Below, piece after piece: positions 9,994 through 20,379 of a stretch of 64,000 nucleotides of DNA. This DNA is from Demequina litorisediminis (lineage in GTDB: Bacteria > Actinomycetota > Actinomycetes > Actinomycetales > Demequinaceae), in the NCBI RefSeq assembly GCF_030161615.1, contig NZ_BSUN01000001.1, positions 620,001 through 684,000 of the forward strand, read 5' to 3'. The position numbers were made by a program, and so were the translations under genes. Under the pieces are notes generated by a model. It had not been told where the DNA came from. It saw nothing but the letters and a program-made list of their open reading frames with translations, and made no database searches. How positions within the stretch are numbered: the stretch's first letter is position 1; every line of letters begins with the position of its first letter.

Positions 9994-11043
9994 ATGGAAG
10001 CCGAGCTCGACGCCCTCCAGGGCCTCCTCCCCCGCCGCCACCGCATCGTCCTCACGGCCGTCGCACGCCACGACGAGTCCGCCTCTCGCGCCATCGGCTG
10101 CGAGGACACGGCCGCTGCCGAGATGGGTTCGGTTTCCAAGGGCCTCACCGGCATGCTGTTCGCCGATGCGCTCGCGCGAGGCGAGGTGCGGCTCGACACC
10201 CGCCTGGGCGACCTCCTCGACCTGGGCGAGGCTCCCGCGGCCGCCGTGACGCTCGGCGCCCTCGCGGCGCATCGGTCGGGGCTTCCCCGGCTGGGACAGC
10301 CCGTGGACGGCCCGTCGCTCCTGGCGCGCACCTGGGCCATGTGGCGGCGCGGCGAGAACCCGTACGGCGAAGACCTCGCCGGTCTCCTCGAGCAGGCGCG
10401 AGCGGCCACGCTCGGCAAGCAGCGATTCGAATACTCGAACCTCGGCTTCTCGCTGCTCGGCCACGCGGTCGCGGCGGGCATCGGCCAACCGTACGGCGAC
10501 GCGCTGCGCGAACGGGTGCTCACGCCGCTCGGCATGACCGGCGCGTACGTCGCCGGCGACGAGTCGGAGTTGAGCGCCCAGGCGCTGCGCGGGGTCAGCA
10601 AGCGCGGCCTCCCTCACCAGGCGTGGGTGGGCGAAGGCGTGGCCCCTGCTGGCGGCATCCGGGCCACTGCCGCGGACCTGGAAGCGCTCGTCGGCGCACT
10701 CGCGCGCGTGGGAACGGCCGAGGCGGGCATCGTCCCCGGCGGGCTGCCGGTCGACCCGCTGGACGCGCCTCCTGGCGCCGCCCCGTGGGTCGGTGCGCTC
10801 GTGCCTCACGAAGCGGTGAGACGGCGCGCCATGCCCGGCACACGCATCGGCTATGCCTGGATGACGTCAGCGGCCCGCGGCCGCCACGTGACCTGGCACA
10901 ACGGCCAGACCGGCGGCTTCGCGGCGTTCGTCGGAGTGGACCGCGCGGCGTCAGTGGCGGTCGGGATCGTATCGGCGTGCGCCTCCGGCATCGACCACCA
11001 AGGGTTCGTCATGCTGGAGAAACTGCGCGACGGCGTCAACTGA
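9994..11043 (+). CDS. Serine hydrolase, beta-lactamase/class C-PBP-like
   Basis: This protein of about 349 residues has the penicillin-recognising fold signatures: SVSK (nucleophile Ser with Lys), YSN, and a late HNGQTGG block in place of KTG. It could be an esterase, a peptidase or a beta-lactamase; no signal peptide is visible, so an esterase or peptidase role is more likely. An intact GAGCTC at about 10004 shows that AGCT can be read correctly. The start at 9994 is one of several in-frame choices (ATG 9950 also fits), and no strong ribosome site helps. Confidence 0.75.
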   Translation: MEAELDALQGLLPRRHRIVLTAVARHDESASRAIGCEDTAAAEMGSVSKGLTGMLFADALARGEVRLDTRLGDLLDLGEAPAAAVTLGALAAHRSGLPRLGQPVDGPSLLARTWAMWRRGENPYGEDLAGLLEQARAATLGKQRFEYSNLGFSLLGHAVAAGIGQPYGDALRERVLTPLGMTGAYVAGDESELSAQALRGVSKRGLPHQAWVGEGVAPAGGIRATAADLEALVGALARVGTAEAGIVPGGLPVDPLDAPPGAAPWVGALVPHEAVRRRAMPGTRIGYAWMTSAARGRHVTWHNGQTGGFAAFVGVDRAASVAVGIVSACASGIDHQGFVMLEKLRDGVN

Positions 11044-11897
11044 CCCGCTCGACCTCAGGGACGGCGTCCTGCTGCACCGCAACATCGGCGGCGTCGATGG
11101 AGTCCGGGACGGCCGCATCGGCCTTCCGCCGTCCCGCGATGAAGTGGTAGCCCATCCCCATGATGACCATGCCGCCCACGAGGTTGCCAAGCCCCGCCCA
11201 CAGCATGTTGGTGCCGAAGTCTGCCCACGTCACGTCGACGGTGCTGCCTCCGAGGACTCCCGCGCCAAAGATTGTCATGTTTGCGACGACGTGCTCGAAC
11301 CCGGAGGCGATGAAGCCGAACACGCCCCAGAAGATCACGATCGCCTTCGCCGCCTCGCTCTTGACGCGGCCCGCGGCCCAGATCGCGACGCACACCAGGA
11401 TGTTGCACATGACGCCGCGGAACAACACCTCAGTCGGGCTGTGACTCATCTTGGACGTCAGGATGCCGTCGAGCATGCCTCCGGTGGCCGCGTCGTTGAA
11501 GATCCCCGACTGGATCAGCACCCACGCGAGCACAAGGGACCCGAGCAGGTTGCCGACGAGCACGAAAGCGAGCGTCCCCGCGCCCTGCAGCCAGGTAATC
11601 CTGCGGCGTAGCGCGCCCATGGGCAGGATCATCATGGCGCTCGTGGCGAGCCTCGGAGCCCGCGAACACCACGAAGGTCAGCGCGATCGCGAAGACTGCG
11701 CCCGAGACCAGCCGGGTCGCCGGGTCACCCGCGATGAAGAACGGGCCCGCCGCGGAGAACATCACGTAGACACCACCGCCCACCCAGAGGCCGGCGAGCA
11801 TCGACGAGACGAGAAAACGCAGCGGGCGGCGGGTGGCAGCCACCTTGACGGCGGCGGCATCGGCCTGCGCGTCGACGGCTTCGGGAATGGAAAGCAT
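11036..11897 (-). CDS. Formate/nitrite transporter (FNT) family channel
   Basis: This six-helix protein of about 286 residues has FNT blocks (LVGNLLGSLVLAW, RGVMCNILVCVAIW, GFEHVVANMTIFG). The family forms pentameric channels for formate, nitrite or hydrosulfide. Formate is plausible because pflB is in the window, though 33 kb away. One insertion at about 11648-11652 (GAGCTC read with an extra base) breaks the frame in FAGSELATSAMM. Its stop overlaps the convergent hydrolase stop. Confidence 0.85.
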
Positions 11898-12042
11898 GAC
11901 TACGACGGTAGGCGGGGCGCAGGGCGCGAAGCAGGGCCTTTGGTCCGGTGCAGGAGGTGTGGCGAGACGGCTTTGCCGCCATATCGCCGCACTGTCGCCG
12001 CGACATCGTCGCAATGTCAGAGGGGCGTGACGAAGTAGCGAT

Positions 12043-14085
12043 ATGGCCGAAATGCCCGCTTCCCTCGCCTCGTGGCAGGAGCGCGTGCTCGCCGTCCTTG
12101 GCTCGGGTCACGAAGTACGGTCCACCCACGTCCCGCAGATGGCCGATGCGGACCTGATCGCCCTCGGCACCGCCGCGGGCGCGGTGCGGCGCGGCATCGA
12201 CCGCATGCTCGCCGTGGTGGCGGCCGAGCAGGCGACCCGGTCGCGCAGCGCGGTGGGGCGATCCGGCGCGGGGCTCGCGCGGCGTCAGGGCCGCGGCGAC
12301 GAGCGCGGGCTCGTCGCGGGACAGACCGGCGGGTCGGCGGCCGAGGCCGGCCGCCTCATCGACATGGGCGAGGCGCTCGCCGCCGCGGACGCCGCCGTGG
12401 ACGGGACTCATGTCGGCGGGCGCGTGGGGCCGGAGGAGCGCGTGGGGCGTCAGGGTGGCGCTGGTCACGACGGTGGCATGGTGCCTGACGGTGGCGTTGC
12501 GTCCGAAGGCGACGCCGCACCCGAAGGCGGCATGGACGCGCCGAGCCCGGGAGACGAGGCGGTCGCGCGGCCGCTGGTGTTCCCCCATGTCGCCGCCGCG
12601 GTGCGCGAGGGCCGTCTGGGCGTCGAGGCCGCGACCGCCATCACGCGGATGCTGTCGCGCGTCGCGTCCCGCTGTGCCGATGAAGAGCGCAGCCGCAGCG
12701 AGCAAGACCTCGTGGTCGCGGCCACGCACATGAGGCTGGAACGCCTCCATCAACTCATCAACCGGCACGAGGCCCGACTAGACGCCGCCCACCTCGAGGA
12801 GTTGGCGGAGGCTCGTCGCGCCCGCCGCTTCCTGCGGCTCGGCGAGAACGCGGACGGCATGATCCGTCTCACGGGTCAACTCGACCCCGAGAACGGCGCG
12901 CCTCTCGTCGCGGCCATGGAGGCGATGGTCAATCAAAACTTCCGCGCCCGCAAACGAGCGCAGGACGCCGTCAAGGCAGGGCACACGGTGACGGTCGACG
13001 ACCGCACTCCTGAACAGGTGCGTGCCGACGCCATCGGCGCCTTTGCTCGACACATCAACGGGTGCGACGTCGAGGTACTGCCGCGAGCGGGCGTCACCGT
13101 GGTGGTGCGAATGGACTACAACGACCTGGCATCGCTCGCGGAGGCTCCCGCGACAGGCGGTTCCCGTGGGCTGCGCGGTTCCCGTGGCCTGGGCGGTCCA
13201 CGTGGTCTGCGCGGCACACGCGGTGCATACGGTCCACGCGGCGGCGTCCAGGTCGACGGACTGTCCACCGCGCCGTCGGCCGGCGAACTGCGACGCCTCC
13301 TCGCACGCGCGCAGATCATCCCCCAGGTCCTCGGCGACCGCTCCGACGTGCTCGACCAGGGCCGCAGGCGGCGCCACTTCACCGAGGCGCAGAAGACCGC
13401 CTTGGTGGCACGCGATGGCGGCTGCGCGATGTGTGGCGCGCCACCTTCTTGGTGCGACGCCCACCACATTGAGCACTGGGCACGTGGCGGCGCCTCGGAC
13501 CTGGCTAACGGCGTCCTGCTGTGCGTGCGCTGCCATCACGATCTTCACCGCGACGGTTGGTTCGTCGACGCCTCGGCCACCGAGGTGTGGTTCACCCCAC
13601 CCGCCAGCATCGATCCGGCGCGGCGAAGACGACCTGGCGGCAGACGCCTCTTCGACTCCCTCGCCTTCGGCGATGAAGCGCTCGGCGGGCCACCGCAGTC
13701 CAGCGACGACGCCATGCCATGCCTAGCCCGCCGTGCCCCGAGCGTCTCGTGCCCCGTTCCCGCAGAGTCGCGAACGACAGCAGCCGACACGGAACCGGTC
13801 GCTGCGGTCGCGCGAGGCAGGGAGAAGGCGGCCAGTGCCACGGCGCCGGTCAGCGGTGCGGTGCCTGCAGGAGAGGCGGAGATGGGACCGGCTGAACAAC
13901 ACCTGGCCGCGTGGCGGGCGGAGTGTCGCCCTACCCCACGGCGCTACGGAGTTCACCTCGTCGCGTTTGGCTCACACTGCCGGCTCAGACCGGATCGCGC
14001 GCGAGCCGCATCTCATTCACGGCGCGGCCCGCCGGATATCACAATGCGGCGCAGGAGTGCGACCGGCGTGAGTGAGACCGCGTGA
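12043..14085 (+). CDS. DUF222 domain protein with C-terminal HNH nuclease motif
   Basis: This protein of 680 residues belongs to the actinobacterial DUF222 ('13E12 repeat') family, often present in many copies per genome and of unproven function. The HNH/zinc region is clear: CAMCGAPPSWCDAHHIEHWARGG followed by NGVLLCVRCHHDLHRDGW. Between the two domains (nt 13159-13248) lies a Gly-Arg-rich collagen-like insert of repeated GSRGL/GTRGA units. The tail is Ala/Pro-rich and the stop codon falls inside a tandem DNA repeat. No frame break. Confidence 0.8.
   Translation: MAEMPASLASWQERVLAVLGSGHEVRSTHVPQMADADLIALGTAAGAVRRGIDRMLAVVAAEQATRSRSAVGRSGAGLARRQGRGDERGLVAGQTGGSAAEAGRLIDMGEALAAADAAVDGTHVGGRVGPEERVGRQGGAGHDGGMVPDGGVASEGDAAPEGGMDAPSPGDEAVARPLVFPHVAAAVREGRLGVEAATAITRMLSRVASRCADEERSRSEQDLVVAATHMRLERLHQLINRHEARLDAAHLEELAEARRARRFLRLGENADGMIRLTGQLDPENGAPLVAAMEAMVNQNFRARKRAQDAVKAGHTVTVDDRTPEQVRADAIGAFARHINGCDVEVLPRAGVTVVVRMDYNDLASLAEAPATGGSRGLRGSRGLGGPRGLRGTRGAYGPRGGVQVDGLSTAPSAGELRRLLARAQIIPQVLGDRSDVLDQGRRRRHFTEAQKTALVARDGGCAMCGAPPSWCDAHHIEHWARGGASDLANGVLLCVRCHHDLHRDGWFVDASATEVWFTPPASIDPARRRRPGGRRLFDSLAFGDEALGGPPQSSDDAMPCLARRAPSVSCPVPAESRTTAADTEPVAAVARGREKAASATAPVSGAVPAGEAEMGPAEQHLAAWRAECRPTPRRYGVHLVAFGSHCRLRPDRARAASHSRRGPPDITMRRRSATGVSETA
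13159..13248 (+). repeat. Gly-Arg collagen-like coding repeat
   Basis: A 9-bp-based imperfect repeat (GGT/GGC-TCC/CCA-CGT-GG) encodes successive GSRGLR, GSRGLG, GPRGLR, GTRGAY, GPRGG units. It lies between the DUF222 domain and the HNH domain and is probably a flexible linker that expands by slippage. Confidence 0.65.
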
Positions 14086-14153
14086 CCGGCGTGGGTGAGA
14101 CCGCGTGACCGGCGCAAGTGAGACCTCGCTACCGGTACGAGTGAAGCCGCGAG
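14061..14153. repeat. Tandem repeat of a 23-bp unit, about four copies
   Basis: GACCGGCGTGAGTGAGACCGCGT (14061-14083) is followed by copies at 14084-14106, 14107-14130 and a degraded one at 14131-14153. The first copy contains the last codons of the DUF222 gene, and its junction with the second forms the stop codon. The array separates that gene from smpB, which runs toward it. Confidence 0.8.
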
Positions 14154-14154
14154 G

Positions 14155-14619
14155 TCAGTCGTGTCGACGCAGGCTCATCGCCCGCTCGGCCTCGCGGTTG
14201 TCCTGCTGCTCACGCAGGGTCTGCCGCTTGTCGTAGTGCTTCTTACCTCGGCCGATCCCGATCTCCAGCTTGGCGCGCCCCTTCACGAAGTACAGGCGCA
14301 GAGGCACGATCGTGAAACCCTTTTCCCGGGTCTTGATCAGCAACTGGTCAATCTCGGCATGGTGCAGCAGCAACTTCCTGCGACGCCTCGGCGCGTGGTT
14401 GTTCCACGTTCCCTGCGTGTACTCCGGAATGTGCACGTTCTCGAGCCACGCCTCGGTGCCCTCGACGTGGACATACCCGTCGACGATCGACGCCCGTCCC
14501 GCCCGCAGGGCCTTCACCTCGGTACCCCACAGCACGAGACCCGCCTCGAACGTGTCGTCGATGAAGTAGTCGTGACGCGCGGCGCGATTGGTCGCGATCA
14601 CCTTCTGCTCGTCCGCCAT
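14155..14619 (-). CDS. smpB: SsrA-binding protein
   Basis: SmpB (154 residues) binds tmRNA and delivers it to stalled ribosomes. The family pattern is clear: [40 protein letters not shown], and [26 protein letters not shown] at the C-terminus. It lies downstream of the M23 peptidase, ftsX and ftsE, the usual actinobacterial order. It contains one correctly read AGCT (about 14258) and no frame break. A good site (GAGGTGAG) precedes the ATG at 14619. Confidence 0.95.
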   Translation of the reverse strand: MADEQKVIATNRAARHDYFIDDTFEAGLVLWGTEVKALRAGRASIVDGYVHVEGTEAWLENVHIPEYTQGTWNNHAPRRRRKLLLHHAEIDQLLIKTREKGFTIVPLRLYFVKGRAKLEIGIGRGKKHYDKRQTLREQQDNREAERAMSLRRHD

Positions 14620-14677
14620 GACTCACCTCCTCGATCCGTGTCTGCCAGGGCAAGGTTCGAGTCTAGGCGACGATGCT

Positions 14678-16112
14678 CTACAGCACCGACATCGGGTCGA
14701 CGGTGTCGCCGTTCACATACATCTCGAAGTGCAGGTGGCAGGCCGTCGAGCCTACCGGTCGAACCCGAGTAGCCGACTAGATCGCCGCGGTCGACCCACT
14801 GGCCCGAGGATACAGCGAAGGCTCGTGAGGTGGTTGTAACTCGTCATGACGTAGTCACCACCCACCTCGCCGTGGTCGATCATGACCTGGTTGCCGAAGC
14901 CGCCCACGACCGTCGCCCACTCCACGGTGCCGGGAGCCGCCGCATAGATCGGCGTGCCGCAGTACGCACGGAAGTCCGTACCGGCGTGGAGGCGCCAGTA
15001 GTGGAAGATCGGGTGATAGCGCATGCCATACGACGACGTGATGTACACGTTCGACGTCGGGTAGTCGAAGTACCCCGACGCCGAGGCGGCTCCGCCGGAG
15101 CTCCCGCCCGAGCCCGAACCCGACGAACCACCGGACTGCGCGGCCTCCTCAGCGGCCTTGCGCTCCGCCTCGGCCTTCGCGTCCTCGGCATCGGACTTAC
15201 CGTCCTCGGCAGCCTTCTTGGCCTCGTACAGGTCCGCGACCTTGTCCAGGATGTCCTGACGCTGGCGCTCGTTCTCTTCCTGCTGAGCGAGGAAGGTGGC
15301 GCGCTGCGACTCGAGGTACTGCTTCGCGTCCTCGGCCTCCGCCGCCTTCGCATCCAAGGCGTCCTTGGCGTCCTGCGCCTCGGCCTCCTTGTCCTTGCGC
15401 TCGACCACGAGCGCATCGGCCTGCTTCTTGAGGCTCCGTGATGTAGTCACGCACCGCCTCCTGGCGGGCGCCACGGTTGCGGTTGACGGCGGCGATCTCA
15501 TCGAGTTCGGCAAGCGTGGACGCCTGAACTCGCGACGCCGACTGCTGCGCCGTGAACTCGTCCACGAACTCGTCCTCGTCGGCCGCACCAAACACGATGC
15601 CGAGGCTTTCCTCGGCGGATCCGCCCTTGTAGGACTCGCGCGCGATCGCAGCCACGAGCGACTGGAGTTCCTCAACCCTGTCCTCGTCGGACGCGATCTG
15701 CTCGGTGATGGCGGCGTCCTGCGCCTCAGCAGCCTCAAGGCTTGTCGGCCACAATTCCCTGCTCGACGATGGCGGCATCAACCGCCGCCTGAGCCTCATC
15801 GAGCGCCGTCTGCAGCGCAGGCACCTGCGACTCGAGGTCGTCGACCTTCTGCGCAGCATCGATGATCTTGGCGTCGGTGTCCTCCAACGCCGTATCGAGT
15901 TCGTCGGCCCGCTCTTCCGCGGCCTTCTTGTCGGCATTCGCATCCGCGAGGCCGTCCTCGGCCTCATCGATCTGGTCCTGGTACTTATCGATGTCGTCGT
16001 CGTAGTCGTCGGCGCGGGCCGACCCCGCGAGGCCGATGGCCAGACCACCAAGAATCGCCGCCAACATCACGGCGACGATGAGGATGAGGGGGCGTCGAGT
16101 CTCGTTTGTCAT
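14678..16112 (-). CDS. M23 family peptidase with N-terminal coiled coil (EnvC/RipC-like)
   Basis: This is a secreted peptidoglycan hydrolase or hydrolase activator of about 476 residues. After a signal segment (ILIVAVMLAAILGGLAIGLAGSARA) comes a long Glu/Ala/Asp-rich coiled coil, then a Gly/Ser linker and a lysostaphin-like M23 domain (HAGTDFRAYCGTPIYAAAPGTVEW, GNQVMIDHG, ACHLHFEMYVNGD). The zinc residues HxxxD and HxH are present. Next to ftsEX, it is the likely partner that FtsEX controls during division. Four AGCT-type insertions occur at about 15738, 15431, 14819 and 14749. Confidence 0.9.
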
Positions 16113-16134
16113 GCGCGCGTGTACCTGTTCAGCG

Positions 16135-17021
16135 TCAGCAGGAGGCGGCGCCCGCGAGGCCTACCGCGATGAGGATCAACCATGGCGCAACCGACCACAC
16201 GTCGTCACGGCTGATGTAGTCGACCCACGAGATCGAACCCGTCAGCCAACCTTCCACGAGGTACTGGACCCCAAACCACAAGCCCGCGATCGCCAACAAC
16301 GCTCCGCCGGTCGCCGCGACCGCGCCCTCAAGCATGAACGGCAACTGGATCAGCGAACGCGACGAGCCGACCATGCGCATGATCGTCGTCTCCTTGCGTC
16401 GACTCAGCGCGGACAGCCGGATGGTCGTGGTGATGAGCAGCATCGCCGTCACCATCATCACGATGGCCAGCGCAGCCGCCACGATGGTGGCCGCGTTGAG
16501 GAAGTCGAACAGATCATCGAACACTTCACGCTGGTCGTAGACGGATTCAACCCCTGCGAGCCCCGCCGTGGCATCGGCCACCACCTGGAACTCCTCCGGG
16601 TCCGTGAGCTTCACGCGCAGCACGGGAGCCAGGTCCTCCGGCTCCAGCCTGCGAATACACGCCGGAGTCGTCGGCGGCCACGATGTTGTCGTAGACCTCC
16701 TCGCGCGTCTCGACGTAGACCGACTCGACGAGATCGGAGACGTTGCCCTGTTCAAGCACCGCCACGATGTCGTCGGTCTGCGCATCAGTCACGGGCCCGG
16801 CAGCACAGTTCTCCTCATAGGAGTCCGGCGGGCACAGGAAGATCGACACCTCAACCTTGCCGTACCAGGCGTCTTTCAGCCTGCTGGACCTGCATCTGCG
16901 TCAGTGCCGCAGCACCCACGAAGGTCAGCGACACAAAGGTCACGAGCGCCACCGAGAGCGCCATCGTCGAGTTACGACGGATGCCGTTGAAGACCTCGCC
17001 GAAGATAAACCTCAGCCGCAT
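16135..17021 (-). CDS. ftsX: Cell division protein FtsX
   Basis: This permease-like partner of FtsE has about 294 residues: N-terminal cytoplasmic part and first helix ([30 protein letters not shown]), an extracellular loop, then three helices. FtsEX transmits ATP-driven changes to a peptidoglycan hydrolase. The ATG overlaps the ftsE stop as ATGA. Two AGCT-type insertions at about 16646 (YSQLEPED) and 16878 (VQQLKDAW) break the frame. Confidence 0.92.
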
Positions 17022-17713
17022 CAGACGGTCTCCAGCCCGTACACGCCGCGGTCCTGGTCTCGCACCAACTGTCCGCCCTTGAGTTCGATGACGCGCTTGC
17101 GCATCTGGTCCACGATCTCGTCGTCGTGCGTCGCCATGAGCACCGTGGTACCCGTGCGATTGATGCGGTCCAGCAGGCGCATGATGCCGACGGACGTCCC
17201 AGGGTCGAGGTTTCCTGTGGGCTCGTCACACAGCAGGATCGGCGGCCTGTTGACGAACGCGCGAGCGATCGCGACGCGCTGTTGCTCACCGCCGGAGAGT
17301 TCATGCGGCAGGCGCCGCTCCTTGCCCGCGAGCCCGACGAGCTCAAGCATCTCGGGGACGTTCTGCTGAATGTCTCGCTTGGACTTGCCGATCACCTGCA
17401 GCGCAAAAGCCACGTTCTGGTAGACGGTCTTGTTCGGCAGCAGCCGGAAGTCCTGGAACACCGCTCCGATCTCGCGACGCAGGTGAGGCACGCGCCAACT
17501 GGAGAGGCGGTTGAGATGACGGCCCGCGACCCAGATGTCGCCGCTCGTCGGCCGCTCCTCGCGCAGCACCAACTTCAGGAAGGTGGACTTGCCCGAGCCG
17601 GACGAGCCGACCAGGAAGACAAAGTCGCCGCGCTCGATCTCCACGTCGATCCCGTCGAGCGCCGGACGGGCACCTCGCGTGTAGACCTTGGAGATGTTGT
17701 CGAGTCGAATCAT
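17021..17713 (-). CDS. ftsE: Cell division ATP-binding protein FtsE
   Basis: This ABC ATPase of 230 residues has Walker [10 protein letters not shown], the signature [14 protein letters not shown] and Walker [14 protein letters not shown]. It starts [11 protein letters not shown], typical of FtsE. One AGCT (about 17340) is read correctly and the frame is intact. It is coupled to ftsX and follows prfB. Confidence 0.95.
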   Translation of the reverse strand: MIRLDNISKVYTRGARPALDGIDVEIERGDFVFLVGSSGSGKSTFLKLVLREERPTSGDIWVAGRHLNRLSSWRVPHLRREIGAVFQDFRLLPNKTVYQNVAFALQVIGKSKRDIQQNVPEMLELVGLAGKERRLPHELSGGEQQRVAIARAFVNRPPILLCDEPTGNLDPGTSVGIMRLLDRINRTGTTVLMATHDDEIVDQMRKRVIELKGGQLVRDQDRGVYGLETV

Positions 17714-17853
17714 GTGTTCACTTGCGCGAGGGGTAGTCACGCGCTTCCGCCAGCATCGTAAGAACGTGTCAAGCGGGATCTCGGGAGGCGCGCCGCCCGC
17801 GGAGTGTCGCGTTCGTCACGGCCCAACGGCCGTATCAGCGGCCGATGCCGGGC

Positions 17854-18967
17854 CTAGTCCTCCTGCGTCTGCTGCTGCTTGCGCCAGCGGATGCCCGCAT
17901 CGATCAGGCCGTCGAGGTCACCATCGAAGACGGTCTGGGGGTTGCCCACCTCGTAGCCGGTCCGAAGGTCCTTGACCGCCTGCTGCCCGTACAGGAAGTA
18001 GGAGCGCATCTGGTCGCCCCACGACGCCTTGATGTCTCCGGCGAGTTCCTTCTTCTGCGCCGCCTCTTCCTCCTTTTTGAGGAGCAGCAGGCGGGACTGG
18101 AGGACGCGCATCGCGGCCGCACGGTTCTGGATCTGGCTCTTCTCATCCTGCATCGACACCACGATGCCGGTGGGAAGGTGCGTCAGGCGCACCGCGGAGT
18201 CGGTGGTGTTGACCGACTGTCCACCCGGGCCAGAGGAACGGAAAACGTCAACCTTGATGTCGGCCTCGGCCACCTCGATGTGGTCGGTGGATTCGATCTG
18301 CGGGATGACCTCGACCGCCGCGAAGGAGGTCTGACGCTTATCGGCCGAGCCGAAGGGGCTGATGCGCGCGAGTCGGTGGGTTCCCGCCTCCACCGACAGG
18401 GTGCCGAACGCGTACGGGGCGTTGACCTCGAAGGTCGCGGACTTGATGCCCGCGCCCTCCGCGTAGGACGTGTCGAGCACCTTGGTCGAGTAGCCGTGGC
18501 GCTCAGCCCAGCGCAGGTACATCCGCAGCAACATCTCCGCGAAGTCGGTCGCATCGTCGCCGCCGGCGCCCGAGCGGATGGTGACGACCGCGTTGCGCTC
18601 GTCCCACTCTCCGGACATGAGGGTGCGCACCTCCATCGACTCGAGATCCTTCTTCAGGCCGACGAGTTCCGCATCCGCCTCGGCGAGGGTGTCCTCGTCA
18701 TCGCCCTCGGTGCCAAGTTCCACGAGAACCTCAAGGTCCTCGATGCGCTGACGCATCCGGTCGAGGCGATCCTTCTCGGAGTTCACGGCAGACAGGGCAC
18801 TCGTCACGGCCTGCGCGTTCTCCTGGTCGTCCCACAGGTCCGGCGCGGCGGCCTGGGTCTCGAGCTCGGCGATGCGCGCCGCGAGCCTTCTCGGGGTCGC
18901 TGACGGCCTCGATCTGGTGGAAGGTCGCGTTCAGCGCGGAGATCTCTGCAGGAAAGTCGGTGGCCAC
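17854..18967 (-). CDS. prfB: Peptide chain release factor 2
   Basis: RF2 (about 370 residues) ends translation at UGA and UAA. The GGQ motif ([17 protein letters not shown]) and the SPF recognition motif ([14 protein letters not shown]) are present. The frame shifts near codon 27, in [13 protein letters not shown] at about 18884-18888. This is not the known programmed site, because there is no in-frame UGA and the inserted base lies in an expected AAGCTC. A second AGCT, at about 18863, is read correctly. The start is GTG 18967. Confidence 0.93.
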
Positions 18968-19011
18968 GACCGACCAGTCTAGTCGCGCCGGTGGGTCCTA
19001 TGCTCGGGCCC

Positions 19012-20347
19012 ATGAGCGACGCGACCCTCACGCACGATGAGCGCAATCCGGCCAAGGCGAGGACTCTCCTCAAGATCACGGTCCCAGCGATCGCCGTGGG
19101 CGCCATGTGTGCCGTGGTGCTGTGGGCCATCGACGTCGCGGCCGAGGGCGTCACGCACGTCATGTGGGACTGGATTCCGGAGGTTGCTGGATTCGACGCG
19201 GAGGCGTGGTGGTGGCCCATCATCGTCCTCGGACTCGCGGGCACCGCCGTCGGCACCATCGTCCGGCACGCGCCCGGCCATGCGGGCTACGACTCGGCGA
19301 CCACCGAACTCGTCGCTCCTCCGCTGCCGTTGAAGGCGCTTCCTGGCATCGCTGCGGCTCTCATCGTGTCGCTCGGCGCGGGCGTCTCGCTCGGCCCGGA
19401 AAGCCCCATCATCTCTATCGCCGTCGGACTTTCGGTGTGGGGGCTCGCGCGCATCCTGCCGAACGCGCAGGCGGGCCAGATCCTGTTGGTCGCGGGCGCG
19501 GGCATGTTGGGCGCCATGTTCGGCTCGCCCGTCGCCGCCGCCCTACTGCTGACCGAGATGGTCGCGGGCATCAAGGGCCCCGGCCTCCTATGGGACAAGG
19601 CTCTTCGCTCCCGTCGCGGCCGGCGCATCGGGAGCCCTTGTCGCCAACTGGCTCGGCATCGCCTTCATCCCCGGCGGGCTCGACGACTACTCGGGGCCGG
19701 GATGGGCGGACATCTACGTCGGCATCCCCATCGCTGTGGGCGCGGCCGCCCTGTCGCTTGCCGGCGCGTGGGCGATGCCGTACCTGTGGCACGCCCTGCG
19801 GCGCTTCCCGAACCCCATCGTCTTCACCACGCTTGGCGGCATCCTGGTCGGCATCCTCGGCGCCGTCGGCGGCACCATGACGATGTTCAAGGGCGCGGAG
19901 CAGTCGGGTGAGTTGGTCGCGACCGCGGCAGAGTACTCGTTCTGGGCCCTGCTCGGATTCGCCGTCATCAAGGTGGCCGCCCTCACGGTCTCAGCGGCCG
20001 CGGGCTTCCGCGGCGGCCGGATCTTCCCCGCCGTCTTCATCGGCACCGCCGTGGGACTCGCGGGCCACTCCCTGGCCCCAGAGACCTCGCTGGCCATGGC
20101 GCTGGCCGCGGGCGCCGTCGGCTCGATCCTGGCGATCGGCCGCGACGGCTGGCTTGCCATCTTTATGGGCATCGCGCTCGTGGGCGACGTGTCGATCCTG
20201 CCGTCGATCTGCGTCATCGTGCTGCCGGTCTGGCTCCTCGTGACCTCGGCCCCCGAGATGCTCGTGCACGGCGCCAGACTCCCCCGAACGCAGGCCACCA
20301 GCCGCCGGAGTAGCGCACAAGGCAGTACCAATCTCGCGATAGGCTGA
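19012..20347 (+). CDS. ClC-type chloride channel/transporter family protein
   Basis: This is a membrane protein of about 444 residues. ClC-like blocks include ALIVSLGAGVSLGPESPIISIAVG, AGAGMLGAMFGSPVAAALLLTEM and AGFRGGRIFPAVFIGTAVG. These resemble the anion-selectivity loops GREGP and GxFxP. It may exchange chloride or fluoride for protons. One insertion at about 19598-19602 (AAGCTC) breaks LLWDKLFAPVAAGASGAL. I chose ATG 19012 (MSDATLTHDERN) over the upstream 18991, which only adds MGPMLGP. Confidence 0.8.
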
Positions 20348-20379
20348 GGCAACCCCGGACCGTCCTCGAGGAGCCCGCC

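Noticed and set aside
18884-18888. prfB frame change near codon 27, looking like the classical programmed +1 frameshift
   Set aside because: There is no in-frame UGA and no CUU-UGA slip site. The extra base lies in an expected AAGCTC, like dozens of other sites here.
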